DNA of 64,000 nt from GCA-003244245 sp052390115 (GCA_052390115.1 JBQTHE010000057.1:1-64000), one strand, 5' to 3'. Shown: positions 8,291 to 16,669, counted from the first letter of the stretch. Notes: generated from the sequence alone by a model not told the origin. Numbers and translations: made by a program.

Positions 8291-8309
8291 TTTACTGAAC
8301 TTCAGTAAA
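8291..8309. promoter_or_regulatory. Perfect palindromic operator candidate
   Basis: TTTACTGAACTTCAGTAAA has perfect 8-bp arms (TTTACTGA and TCAGTAAA) around a three-base centre. It stands in an AT-rich island 170 bases before the XRE gene. A partial copy (GTTCAGTGAAG) occurs just before the XRE Shine-Dalgarno. This is a strong candidate for the operator of the operon that begins at 8477. Confidence 0.6.
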
Positions 8310-8476
8310 ATTCGCTGATACTACACTCTATAGGGTAGAACCCGGTCGGATTTCGCCAACATGCTTGGCACCATCGCTACTGTGTGTACATAGGCGGTGA
8401 CATACCGTGATAGCAGCGGCACGTTGTTCTGCCAAGTGAGCCCGGTTAAGTTCAGTGAAGGATCTGGAGGAGCTGA

Positions 8477-9553
8477 GTGACAAGCCAGTCGCGACGGTCG
8501 GAGGAGCAGGCGTCCGAGCTCGCTAGGCGGTTACGGTCATTGCGCCTGCACCGCTGGGATGAGGTGGTGCGGCAGCCCGATCTGGGCAGTGCACTGGGGG
8601 TCGGGACGTCCAGCGTGTCCTCATGGGAGAGCGCCGACGCTCCGAAGATCCCGCTAGAGGCCCGGCTACGCGGCTATGCGACGTTCTTCGCCTCGCGCCG
8701 GTCGCTGGACAGCGATCCGCCCCGGCTGCTCCGGGACGATGAGCTGACCGCCGATGAACGCGACGAACGGGACAGGCTTTTCGCAGAGCTGAGGAGCCTC
8801 CGCGCCGCTGCCGTCGGCGAGATCGACCAGTCAGCGGCGAACGTGCCGCGAAACCTGTGGCACTTCCCCGATGGCGGGCCGGTGCGGATCATCTGTGGGA
8901 AGCTGAAGAAGGACCGGCCACCCTTCGCGGCGACCGAGAACCACAACTACATGGCGCTCGCCGGGTACGCTGACGTCGACGCGCTCGTGGAGCTGTTCGG
9001 CCATATCCGAGCAGAGAACCCGGCATCAGACGTCCGGTTCGAGCTCGCTGACAGCTTCAAGTCCGATGATCTCAAAGCGCACCTCGTGCTGCTCGGCGGC
9101 ATGGCCCGGATCCAGGGTGAGGGTCGTATTCTCCCGGGCAGCGAGATTCCGATCCGGCAGGTTGAGGATGACACACGTGAATTGGACGGCGAAATCTTCG
9201 AGATCGTCGGATCCGAGCCTCCGCGGCGGTTCGGACCACGATTGGTTGGCGATAGCCCACGGGGCGCGGTGGTCGAAGATGTCGGGCTGCTCCTTCGGAC
9301 CCCGAACCCGCACTACAGCACCCGGACTCTCACGATCTGTAGTGGCGTGTTCACCCGCGGTGTGTACGGGGCGGTGAGATGCCTCACTGACGCAGGCCTG
9401 CGGGAGGAGAACTCCGAGTACCTCCGCGGTCGTTTCGCTGACGCCGCGACGTTCGGCCTGCTCATGCGAATACAGGTAGTCGATCACACGGTTCCAACAC
9501 CAGACCTGCGTGTTGAGAAGAACCTGCTGTACGACTTCCCCTCCCGGAGCTGA
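8477..9553 (+). CDS. XRE-family HTH protein with unrecognised conserved C-terminal domain
   Basis: A 358-residue protein with GTG start and GGAGGAG upstream. Residues about 10-75 form an XRE-type HTH (LARRLRSLRLHRWDEVVRQP, then GVGTSSVSSWESADAPKIPL), followed by an acidic charged linker (about 85-115). The C-terminal domain (about 130-355) begins VRIICGKL and contains NYMALAGYADVDALVELFGH, HLVLLGGMARIQ and EDVGLLLRTPNPHYSTRT. I recognise it as a recurring actinobacterial architecture but know no function; the glycine-rich HLVLLGG suggests a nucleotide- or ligand-sensing fold (inference). It leads an operon with a glycosyltransferase, a hydrolase and a methyltransferase and probably regulates it. 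Confidence 0.75.
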   Translation: MTSQSRRSEEQASELARRLRSLRLHRWDEVVRQPDLGSALGVGTSSVSSWESADAPKIPLEARLRGYATFFASRRSLDSDPPRLLRDDELTADERDERDRLFAELRSLRAAAVGEIDQSAANVPRNLWHFPDGGPVRIICGKLKKDRPPFAATENHNYMALAGYADVDALVELFGHIRAENPASDVRFELADSFKSDDLKAHLVLLGGMARIQGEGRILPGSEIPIRQVEDDTRELDGEIFEIVGSEPPRRFGPRLVGDSPRGAVVEDVGLLLRTPNPHYSTRTLTICSGVFTRGVYGAVRCLTDAGLREENSEYLRGRFADAATFGLLMRIQVVDHTVPTPDLRVEKNLLYDFPSRS

Positions 9554-9586
9554 CCACGCACCTGAGCGGGTTACGGTAAGCAGCAA

Positions 9587-10687
9587 ATGTCTGCCGCTCA
9601 CTGCGAGTCTCATTCCGCTCTGCTGCAGCGCGTTGCACCTGGGTTACCTCGCCCGGTCGACGCGATCGTGGTGGCAGCAGGGCGTCCCACCCGCCACGTG
9701 GCCCCCGCTGTCGAGCTGGCCGCTCGGCTGGGCTGCCACCTGGTTGCAGTGTGCAGCGGCCAGGTCCGGTCCGAGGAGTTCGCCGCGTTGGCAAGTGAGT
9801 GGCCCGGGCTGCGGTGGCATGCCGTGCATCTGCCGGACGGCTACGACCATCCCCTGCTCGCCTTCGCATCGTCGCGTCTGGCCGAGCTCGAGGACGGGCG
9901 GCACGGGCCGCTGAACACCAAACGCAACATCGGCCTGCTGCTGGCCCGGATGCTCGGCTGGCGCACGGTGTTGTTCCTCGACGACGACATCTTCGACGTA
10001 CCCGACGGCCTGGTGCGTCGCGCCGCGGCCGGACTGGGCAGGCTCGCGGCGTCTGCTCTGGCGGTCGCCGACTGGCCGGACAACTCGGTGGTCTGCCATG
10101 CCAACCGACTTGGCGAGCCCAGGCAAGATGTCTTTGTCAGCGGTTCCGCCCTACTGGTCGACACCACGCAGCAGTTCAGCTTCTTCCCGAAGATCTACAA
10201 TGAGGATTGGTTGTTCCTGTTCGACTGGATGGCCGCCGGCCTGGTAGGACGCGTCAGGTCGGTCCGCCAATTGCGCTACGACCCGTTCGAAGACCCGGGA
10301 CGCGCCGCAGCTGAGGAGGTCGGCGAGGTCATCGCGGAGGGTATGATCGATCTCTTGCACCGTCGTGTCCCGCTGGTCCAGTTGACTGATCCGGATTACT
10401 GGCAGGCCTTCCTGCTCCGCCGCAAGGCGTTCATCGCCCGCGCCGCCGATCGGATAGCCGCCCAGAACCAGCAGCCGGTGCATGCCGCAGCCCTGGTCGC
10501 GCTGGCCGCCGCGGAACGACGTCGATCGCAGGTCACGCCGGCCTGGTGCGGCAGCTACCTGCAGACATGGCGAATCGATGCTCAGGCATGGGTGGAGCGG
10601 ATCGGTGACCTGAGCACGGTGGATCAGTTCTCATCGGCCACCGACTACCTCGATCTGAGCGGCGACCTGGTTGGCCTGAACCCCTGA
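9587..10687 (+). CDS. GT-A fold glycosyltransferase-like protein
   Basis: A 366-residue cytoplasmic protein without signal peptide or membrane segment. The central FLDDDIFDVPDGLVRRAA motif supplies the metal-binding Asp cluster of GT-A enzymes, and YNEDWLFLFDWMAAGLVGRV resembles the family-2 acceptor ED motif. The N-terminal segment PRPVDAIVVAAGRPTRHVAP suits a nucleotide-sugar fold. TKRNIGLLLARMLGW precedes the DDD motif. It lies 33 bases after the XRE gene and 22 before the hydrolase. The donor and acceptor are unknown. Confidence 0.72.
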   Translation: MSAAHCESHSALLQRVAPGLPRPVDAIVVAAGRPTRHVAPAVELAARLGCHLVAVCSGQVRSEEFAALASEWPGLRWHAVHLPDGYDHPLLAFASSRLAELEDGRHGPLNTKRNIGLLLARMLGWRTVLFLDDDIFDVPDGLVRRAAAGLGRLAASALAVADWPDNSVVCHANRLGEPRQDVFVSGSALLVDTTQQFSFFPKIYNEDWLFLFDWMAAGLVGRVRSVRQLRYDPFEDPGRAAAEEVGEVIAEGMIDLLHRRVPLVQLTDPDYWQAFLLRRKAFIARAADRIAAQNQQPVHAAALVALAAAERRRSQVTPAWCGSYLQTWRIDAQAWVERIGDLSTVDQFSSATDYLDLSGDLVGLNP

Positions 10688-10709
10688 TCGTCTGAAAGGA
10701 ACGGCTGAC

Positions 10710-11474
10710 ATTAATCTCGACGATCTGTCCGTGGCAGTTCACGAGGCGGCTGCCCCCCAGGGCATCGCCATTCTGCTCCCGGGTTTTCTCGACAGCAAGG
10801 ACTATGCGTCCTCTGTCGCGTTGGCGCGTACATTGCCCACAATCGGGATCACCGCCGTGCGTTTTGATCCTCGTGGCACCTGGCAAAGTGGTGGGCGCCC
10901 GACAGACTGCACTACGACGCAACAGATCCACGATATTACCGCAATACTCGACATGCCCCCGCGCGGTGATACCGACCGCCGGATCCTCATCGGTTATTGC
11001 TATGGCGCCTATGTCGCCGCGCTGAGCGCCACGTCCGATGCGCGGATCACCGAGGTGGCGGCGATCATGCCGACACGCTCGTTCATCTGGACCGAGGACT
11101 ACGATGAGTCCAAGGACACCTGGCGGATCGACGGTGAGCGTTGCTATATCCGCGACCTGCCGGACTTGACTGGCTCCGTCACAGTGCAAGTGCCTTACTC
11201 GGTCGTCGAGGACGCGAAGAGCTACCTCATGACCGACGCGTGGGAGAACCTGCGCCAACCGGTTCTTTTTGTCGCGGGTGAAGATGACAGCTACATCACA
11301 CCGGACGGCGTTCGGGCACTACACGAAAAATGCGGCAGCCAGCGCAAAGAACTGGCAATCCTGCCGGGGGTGCAGCACGACTATCGCTACGAGGAAAAGC
11401 AGATCGATGCGGTGAACCGAACCGTGCTGGGATGGTTACAGAAACAGCCGTCGACGCGGATGGCGGGGAAGTAA
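10710..11474 (+). CDS. Alpha/beta hydrolase with Cys nucleophile
   Basis: A protein of about 254 residues with the alpha/beta-hydrolase fold: LLPGFLDSKD oxyanion region, FDPRGTWQSGG, nucleophile elbow GYCYGAY, acid loop GEDDSY and a late GVQHDY histidine. The nucleophile position is cysteine rather than serine, as in dienelactone hydrolases. The start is uncertain. AAAGGA lies nine bases before an in-frame ATT at 10710, which gives an N-terminus beginning NLDDLSV; the first conventional start is a GTG at 10731 with no ribosome site. It sits in the operon behind the glycosyltransferase. Confidence 0.75.
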   Translation: MNLDDLSVAVHEAAAPQGIAILLPGFLDSKDYASSVALARTLPTIGITAVRFDPRGTWQSGGRPTDCTTTQQIHDITAILDMPPRGDTDRRILIGYCYGAYVAALSATSDARITEVAAIMPTRSFIWTEDYDESKDTWRIDGERCYIRDLPDLTGSVTVQVPYSVVEDAKSYLMTDAWENLRQPVLFVAGEDDSYITPDGVRALHEKCGSQRKELAILPGVQHDYRYEEKQIDAVNRTVLGWLQKQPSTRMAGK

Positions 11475-11495
11475 CGAAGCTGCCAGGCTTGGTGG

Positions 11496-12299
11496 GTGCC
11501 GGATCACCAGAGCAGCTACATCCACGGCCACCACGACAGCGTGTTGCGGTCACACCGCTGGCGGACGGCGCAGAATTCCGCCGCGTACCTGATCCCGCAT
11601 CTGCGGTCGGGTCAGCAGGTCCTCGACGTCGGCTGTGGTCCCGGCACGATCACCACCGACCTCGCCCGGCTGGTGGCGCCCGGCAGCGTGGTGGGCATAG
11701 ACAACGAGCCGGCGCCGCTCGGGCCAGCCCGCGCCGGCGCCCGCGACATCAGCAACGTGTCCTTCGCCATCGGCGACATCTACCAGTTGGATTATCCGAA
11801 CGACACTTTTGACGTCGTGCATGCTCATCAGATCCTCCAGCACCTGGCAGAGCCCATCACCGCGCTTCGCGAGATGCGCCGGGTGTGCAAGGCGGGCGGG
11901 CTGGTCGCCGCTCGGGATGCCGACTACGCGGCGATGACCTGGCACCCACCGGACGCCCGCCTGGACCACTGGCTTGACATGTACCGGCGCGTCGCACGGC
12001 GCAACCGGGCCGAACCAGACGCCGGACGGCTGCTGCTGTCGTGGGCCCGCGCCGCCGGATTCAGCAGGATCACCTGTTCTGCCGCGGCCTGGTGTTTCGC
12101 CACGCCGGAGGAACGCGCGTGGTGGGGCGGGCTGTGGGCACAGCGGGTCACCAGCTCCACGCTCGCCGACCAGGCTCTGGACAGCCACCTCGCCACCTGG
12201 GAAGACCTTGAGGATATGGCGGACGGTTGGCGCCAGTGGGCCGAGCAAGACGACGCCTGGTTCGCCATCCTCCATGGCGAAGTCCTGTGCCGGCCATGA
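11496..12299 (+). CDS. Class I SAM-dependent methyltransferase (UbiE-like)
   Basis: A 267-residue Rossmann-fold methyltransferase. Motif I VLDVGCGPGTITTDLARL, the acidic end of strand 2 (VVGIDNEP), motif II AIGDIYQLDYPNDTFDVVHA and the post-motif HQILQHLAEPITALREM are clear. The C-terminal 100 residues are Trp-rich (EERAWWGGLWAQR; DGWRQWAEQDDAWF). The GTG start lies 21 bases after the hydrolase stop, so it is the fourth gene of the operon. The substrate is unknown; the family mostly methylates small molecules. Confidence 0.85.
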   Translation: MPDHQSSYIHGHHDSVLRSHRWRTAQNSAAYLIPHLRSGQQVLDVGCGPGTITTDLARLVAPGSVVGIDNEPAPLGPARAGARDISNVSFAIGDIYQLDYPNDTFDVVHAHQILQHLAEPITALREMRRVCKAGGLVAARDADYAAMTWHPPDARLDHWLDMYRRVARRNRAEPDAGRLLLSWARAAGFSRITCSAAAWCFATPEERAWWGGLWAQRVTSSTLADQALDSHLATWEDLEDMADGWRQWAEQDDAWFAILHGEVLCRP

Positions 12300-12345
12300 T
12301 CCGTCACGTGAGAGGGTGTACTGTCACGCCTGCTAGCATGCAGGC

Positions 12346-12642
12346 ATGACTCAGCTAACCTGGCGTGCTCCGGACGAACTTGTCGCGCGGGTACGTCGCG
12401 CCGCCGACCAGCGCGGCAGCAGCGTCAACGAGTTCGTCACGCGCGTGCTCGATGCCGCCACGGACCCGGAGCTGACCGACGACGAGTCGCTGCGGGTCCG
12501 TGAGCGCCTGGCGGCCGCGGGCCTGCTGGCACCAGTCGGCCCGCCTCGACCCAGGCCGGCCGGCGACGACCTGGCCGGTGCCCGACGTCGAGCCGGCCAA
12601 GGTCACCCTCTCGCGGACTTGGTCCGCGACGGCCGCGAGTGA
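12346..12642 (+). CDS. VapB-like antitoxin with ribbon-helix-helix N-terminus
   Basis: A 98-residue protein. Its N-terminus (MTQLTWRAPDELVARVRRAA then RGSSVNEFVTRVLDAATDPE) fits an Arc/MetJ ribbon-helix-helix DNA-binding domain, and the rest is a polar Pro/Arg-rich tail that would wrap the toxin. TGA overlaps the GTG of the PIN gene (GTGA). It likely binds its own promoter in the 46 bases after the methyltransferase gene. Confidence 0.82.
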   Translation: MTQLTWRAPDELVARVRRAADQRGSSVNEFVTRVLDAATDPELTDDESLRVRERLAAAGLLAPVGPPRPRPAGDDLAGARRRAGQGHPLADLVRDGRE

Positions 12643-13124
12643 TCGTCTTCGCCGATTCCTCCGCCCTGGTGAAGCTCTATGCCGACGAGCCGGATCACAA
12701 GCTGGTCCGCGAGCAGGGCGGGCTCGTCATATCGGCGCTGGCCAGGGTGGAGGTACCGGCAGCGATCTGGCGCAAGCACCGGATGGGCGAGCTCGACCCC
12801 GCAGACGCCGCAGTCCTCGTCGCCGCATTCGAGGCCGATTATCACGGGTCTGCCGAGGACCAGCCGCGCTTCGCCGTGGTGGCCGCAACCACAACTGTGC
12901 TGGAAACCGCCGCCCGGCTGGTCGGCGTGCACAGCTTGCGCGCTTACCACGCAGTTCAGCTGGCCAGCGCGAAAGCCGCCGCCGAGGCGGTACCGGACTG
13001 CCGCACGATGGCGGCTTTCGACAACACCCTACGAGCAGCCGCCGCAAAAGAAGGCTTCGCCCTGCTACCGTGCCACGCTTACCTGCATTCAGCGGGCTCA
13101 GCGGGGTTATCGGCACCCGAATAG
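12639..13124 (+). CDS. VapC-type PIN-domain protein, active site altered, C-terminus inside repeat element
   Basis: A 161-residue PIN protein coupled to the upstream antitoxin. Asp6 (FADSSALVKLY), Glu38 (ARVEVPAAIW) and Asp128 (AAFDNTL) are present, but the acid normally found in the RAYDAV.LA motif is His104 here (RAYHAVQLA). The toxin may be weakened or inactive. The last 12 residues (HSAGSAGLSAPE) and the stop codon come from the palindromic repeat at 13085-13146, so the native C-terminus was apparently replaced or extended when the repeat arrived. Confidence 0.82.
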   Translation: MIVFADSSALVKLYADEPDHKLVREQGGLVISALARVEVPAAIWRKHRMGELDPADAAVLVAAFEADYHGSAEDQPRFAVVAATTTVLETAARLVGVHSLRAYHAVQLASAKAAAEAVPDCRTMAAFDNTLRAAAAKEGFALLPCHAYLHSAGSAGLSAPE

Positions 13125-13146
13125 CCCCGCTGAGCCCGCTGAATGC
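13085..13146. repeat. Palindromic repeat, family A copy 1
   Basis: Left arm GCATTCAGCGGGCTCAGCGGGG (given here as positions 13085-13106) and right arm 13125-13146 are perfect 22-bp complements around an 18-base centre. It lies between the convergent vapC-like and sensor kinase genes and contains the vapC stop codon. Three further copies with the same arm are at 18184, 19886 and 34102. Confidence 0.92.
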
Positions 13147-13155
13147 GGGTACAGG

Positions 13156-14190
13156 TCAGTCGGGGGTGGAGGCGAGTGGGAGTTGGATTTCGAAGCGGCA
13201 GCCTGGGCCGTGGTTGCGGGCCTCGATGTGGCCGGAGTGGGCTTCTACTAGGCCTCGTGCGATGGCTAGGCCTAGGCCGGCGCCGGGTTCATCGGCCGGT
13301 GCCGGGGTGCGCGCGGTGTTGCCGCGGTAGGCGACGTCGAAGACCCGCTCCAGGTCGTGCTCGGGGATGCCGCCGCAGGCATCATCGACACGCAACCAGG
13401 CCTGTCCGTCGCGGGATCCCGCGGCGACCACCACGGTGCCGTCCGGCGGGGTGTGCCGGATCGCGTTGGACAGCAGGTTGCGGACCACCCGAGCCAGCTC
13501 CGGGTCGCTGCCGTGCACCACCGGCCACTCACTGCCGGCGTCGGCGTGCAGCCGGACACCCTTGCGGGCGGCGGTGACGGATTCGACGGCCAGAACTTCG
13601 GAGACGACCTCGCCCAGCGGTATCGCGGACAGCGTCAACCGAAGCGCCCCGGAACTGATCCGGGAGAGCTGGAAGAGGTCGTCAACCATGCCGGTCAACC
13701 GTTGCGTCTGCTGCCCGATCCGCTGCGCGTACTGGGCCACCTCGTCCGGGTCGGCCACCACGCTGTCGGCCAGGGCCTCGGTCATCGCCCGGATACCGGC
13801 CAGCGGGGTGCGCAGGTCGTGGCTGATCCAGGTCACCAGCTCACGCCGGGCCGATTCGGCCGCCCGGTCCCGGGCGCGGGCCTCCCGCTGCCAGGTCACG
13901 TCCCGCGCGATGCCGCGGCCGAGCAGCAACCCGGCCGGCACGCTCACCGCGGCTACCGCGGCGGCCACGGCGAGCTCGGCGGTCAGCTGGGGGGTGAACA
14001 TCAACCCGTTGACACCCAGCACCCCGGCCAGCGTCGCGGCCACCGGTACCAGCACCAGCACTGTGACCGCCGCAGTGATCGAGCGGCGGCGCATGTAGTG
14101 CAGCAGCAGCGCGCCGAACAGGGCCACCGGCAGGGTGCACAGCAAGGCGACCGGGCCGACGTGGCGCAGCTCGTCAAGCACTGCGGTCAC
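13156..14190 (-). CDS. Sensor histidine kinase
   Basis: A 344-residue membrane kinase. Three hydrophobic segments occupy about residues 11-95. The HisKA H-box SHDLRTPLAGIRAM has phosphoacceptor His124; the N box is NLLSNAIRHTPPDG and the ATP lid has GAGLGLAIARGLVEAH. No large extracellular sensor domain is present, so the signal is probably membrane- or redox-borne (inference). GTG start overlaps the response regulator stop as GTGA. Last gene of an operon with a molybdopterin oxidoreductase. Confidence 0.93.
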   Translation of the reverse strand: MTAVLDELRHVGPVALLCTLPVALFGALLLHYMRRRSITAAVTVLVLVPVAATLAGVLGVNGLMFTPQLTAELAVAAAVAAVSVPAGLLLGRGIARDVTWQREARARDRAAESARRELVTWISHDLRTPLAGIRAMTEALADSVVADPDEVAQYAQRIGQQTQRLTGMVDDLFQLSRISSGALRLTLSAIPLGEVVSEVLAVESVTAARKGVRLHADAGSEWPVVHGSDPELARVVRNLLSNAIRHTPPDGTVVVAAGSRDGQAWLRVDDACGGIPEHDLERVFDVAYRGNTARTPAPADEPGAGLGLAIARGLVEAHSGHIEARNHGPGCRFEIQLPLASTPD

Positions 14191-14882
14191 CCCGTGCTGT
14201 CGTAGCGGTAGCCCACACCCCACACGGTGGCGATCCGCCGGGGCACGGTGGGGTCGGCCTCCACCTTCTCCCGCAGCCGTCGCACGTGGACGGTCACCGT
14301 GGACTGGTCGCCGAAGGTCCAGCCCCAGACCTGCTCGAGCAGCTCGTTGCGGGTGAAGGCCCGACCCGGGTGCCGGATCAGGAAGGCCAGCAGGTCGAAC
14401 TCGCGCACGGTGAGCCCCAATTCCTGTCCGTCCAATACGGCCCGACGGCCAGCGATATCGACTACCAGCCCGTCGTCGGTGACCGGGGGCAGCGCCTTCA
14501 CCGGTTGCGGGGATCGGGCCCGGCGTAGCACCGAAGTCACCCGGAGCACCAGCTCGCGGGGGCTGAACGGTTTGGTGATGTAGTCGTCGGCGCCCAGCTC
14601 CAGGCCGGCGATGCGATCCTCCTCCTCGCCCAGCGCGGTGAGCATGACGACTGGCACCGGGCCCGCGGCCCGCAACCGCCGGCACACCTCCAGACCGGGT
14701 AGACCGGGGAGCATGAGATCGAGCACCACCAGGTCGGGCGGGGTGGCACCGGCCACGCGCAGCGCTTCCTCGCCGTCCCCGGTGACGGTCACGTGATAAC
14801 CGGCGCGGCCCAGGTAACGGCCGACGACATCACGCACCATCACATCGTCATCGACAACGAGAACGACACCGCCCGCGCTCAT
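14187..14882 (-). CDS. OmpR-family response regulator
   Basis: A 231-residue regulator. Receiver domain: acidic pocket DDD at 11-13, phosphoacceptor Asp55 (VVLDLMLPG), Lys in YITKPFSP. The C-terminal winged helix (DGLVVDIAGRRAVLDG through VHVRRLREKVEADP and VWGVGYRYD) is of the OmpR/PhoB type. The ATG at 14882 has GAGGTG upstream and overlaps the stop of the membrane-protein gene (ATGA). It pairs with the histidine kinase downstream by a four-base overlap. Confidence 0.94.
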   Translation of the reverse strand: MSAGGVVLVVDDDVMVRDVVGRYLGRAGYHVTVTGDGEEALRVAGATPPDLVVLDLMLPGLPGLEVCRRLRAAGPVPVVMLTALGEEEDRIAGLELGADDYITKPFSPRELVLRVTSVLRRARSPQPVKALPPVTDDGLVVDIAGRRAVLDGQELGLTVREFDLLAFLIRHPGRAFTRNELLEQVWGWTFGDQSTVTVHVRRLREKVEADPTVPRRIATVWGVGYRYDSTG

Positions 14883-15343
14883 GATGCACCTCGCGATACC
14901 GCGCGACGGATTCTGACGATGCGTAATACCAAGGTAGCCGCGGAGATCGCGAAGAGCACCGCCGTCACGGCCAACCAGCGCGGTAGGAACGGCTGCGCCG
15001 ACAGGCCGGAGGCGTCGAAGTAGGTGGCGGTGGGCAGCCGCAGGATCAGCGGGGACCACACCAGCAGCAACACCCCCGAGACCACCGCGGGCACCCGCAG
15101 GTAGTTCAGCCACGGCACGCCGGCCACGGTGGCCAGCGCGGGACGGCGGCGCAGCAGCATGACCAGGGCCGCGTCCAGCCCCGCATAGAGCGGGAAGAGC
15201 ACCAGGTCGTGCACCACAGCGCTACCGACGAACCAGGCACCGACCCCGGTTGGATTGCCGGCCAGCAACCGGACCCCGGCGTACCCGGCGACGGCGAAGC
15301 TGGCGAGCAGCGCCAGCAGCGTGACCCATTGGCGGCTGGTCAC
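14879..15343 (-). CDS. Four-helix membrane protein of a molybdopterin oxidoreductase operon
   Basis: A 154-residue protein with four predicted transmembrane segments, the first starting WVTLLALLASFAVAGYAG. His in AVVHDLVLFPLYAG could be a functional residue. The GTG start overlaps the oxidoreductase stop (GTGA) and its TGA overlaps the response regulator ATG, so it is translated with both. I do not recognise the family. It may be a membrane partner of the oxidoreductase or of the kinase. Confidence 0.68.
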   Translation of the reverse strand: MTSRQWVTLLALLASFAVAGYAGVRLLAGNPTGVGAWFVGSAVVHDLVLFPLYAGLDAALVMLLRRRPALATVAGVPWLNYLRVPAVVSGVLLLVWSPLILRLPTATYFDASGLSAQPFLPRWLAVTAVLFAISAATLVLRIVRIRRAVSRGAS

Positions 15344-16659
15344 GGTGCCGCCGGCAGGAACGTCATGCGGGTCACCCATTTGGTGTTGTGCACGCCAGGC
15401 AGGGCAGGAACCACCACCCGGGCCGGGAAACCATGGTCCGGGGTGAGATCGGCGCCGTTGACCCGTAGCGCGAGCAGCGCGTCGGGTGCCCTGACCTGTC
15501 CGGCGGACAGGGTCGCCGAGCCGAACCCGCCGCCGCGCTGCAGCGATTCGACGAACAACCGGGCATCGGGCGCCGCGCTCACGAGCCCGGCAAGATCGGC
15601 CAGCCGCACCCCGGTCCAGGTCTGCACGCCGGTGGACCAGCCCTCCACGCAGGCGATCGACAACCGGGCGGTGTGCTGTGGCAGCGCGAGCAGCTGGGCA
15701 CGGGACAGTGACGTCGTGGACATCGCTGCCGTGGTGACCGGGCCGGTGAGCTCCAGCCGCCAGCTTTCATCAACCGGGCCGATCCCCGCCGCGGCGGCGG
15801 TCTTGTTGACCTGAAAGTCGGCGGGGCCGTCACCCATGTCCTGGCCGCGCGGTGCCAGCAGCGCGGTCGACCGGGCCGGGCCGCCGATGGTCTGGCCCAC
15901 GCTGAGCCCGAGCAGCGCCAGTGAGCTTGCCACCACCATGCCCAGTGCACCACGCCGCGAGATGGTCGGCGGGGCGGGATCGGGGGACACCAGGTGGTCG
16001 GGGTCAGGTTCCTCCGGGATGGTCGCCGACAGCGGGGTGCGCAACTCCTGGCTAAGGCGGCGGGAGCGCAGTGCGCTGACCATCCGGCGCAGCCGCAGCC
16101 CCACGTGCACGACGAACGCGGACATGAACACCCACGCCCCGTAATAGTGCGCCTGGTAGAAGCTGACCGGGAAGGCGTAGAAGTACTGGATGTTCATCAC
16201 ACCGGTGACCAGCTCGAACACCGCGCCGCCGACGAGCAGCAGCAGCGAGGCACGCTCCAGTAGGTGAGTGATCGACCGGGCCGGTGGCCACTCGAACAGC
16301 TTGGGCAGCACCGACCACAGCTTGGCCAGCACGATCGGGATGAGCACCAGGCCGAGCGAGACGTGCACGCCCTGGATCACCCAGTACAGCCAGGACGGGC
16401 TGGCCGGCCAAGTCGGCAGCCAGGAACCGAGCAAACCCTTGTCCGGCGTGGTGTCGTTGCCCGGCGCCAGGTTGGGGTTGTAGGCGGCGTAGGAAGCCAG
16501 ACCGGTGAGGAACATCAGGGTGATACCCGGCAATAACGCCGCCCCGAGCAGCGCGGTGAACCACGGTCCGCGCAGCGGGCTACGCCAGAAACCGGCCCGG
16601 AACGGTCCTGGTGGGGGGTGATCCGCTACCCGGCGGGCCCACCGGCCCAGCACTGTCAT
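15340..16659 (-). CDS. Membrane-anchored molybdopterin-dependent oxidoreductase (sulfite oxidase-like) fused to cytochrome b-like domain
   Basis: A 439-residue protein. The N-terminal half has about five membrane segments with several histidines (GVHVSLGLVLIPIVLAKLW, QAHYYGAWVFMSAFVVHVGL), as in cytochrome b561/YedZ-type haem domains. A charged loop with a Tat-like SRRGALGMVVASS sequence leads into a sulfite-oxidase-fold molybdopterin domain, with the Mo-ligand Cys in SIACVEGWSTGVQTW and a late DHGFPARVVVPALPGV segment. It would pass electrons between an outer-face substrate and the membrane. ATG at 16659 chosen; longer starts reach into the upstream methyltransferase. Substrate unknown. Confidence 0.85.
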   Translation of the reverse strand: MTVLGRWARRVADHPPPGPFRAGFWRSPLRGPWFTALLGAALLPGITLMFLTGLASYAAYNPNLAPGNDTTPDKGLLGSWLPTWPASPSWLYWVIQGVHVSLGLVLIPIVLAKLWSVLPKLFEWPPARSITHLLERASLLLLVGGAVFELVTGVMNIQYFYAFPVSFYQAHYYGAWVFMSAFVVHVGLRLRRMVSALRSRRLSQELRTPLSATIPEEPDPDHLVSPDPAPPTISRRGALGMVVASSLALLGLSVGQTIGGPARSTALLAPRGQDMGDGPADFQVNKTAAAAGIGPVDESWRLELTGPVTTAAMSTTSLSRAQLLALPQHTARLSIACVEGWSTGVQTWTGVRLADLAGLVSAAPDARLFVESLQRGGGFGSATLSAGQVRAPDALLALRVNGADLTPDHGFPARVVVPALPGVHNTKWVTRMTFLPAAP

Positions 16660-16669
16660 GGTCCAGACG

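Larger units (their letters stand above)
8075..8476. other. Promoter-rich intergenic region
   Basis: About 400 bases between divergent genes with no supportable gene. It holds an inverted repeat (8132-8169), an unusually AT-rich stretch from about 8270 and a perfect palindrome (8291-8309), and ends in the Shine-Dalgarno of the XRE gene (GGAGGAGCTGA). Confidence 0.6.
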
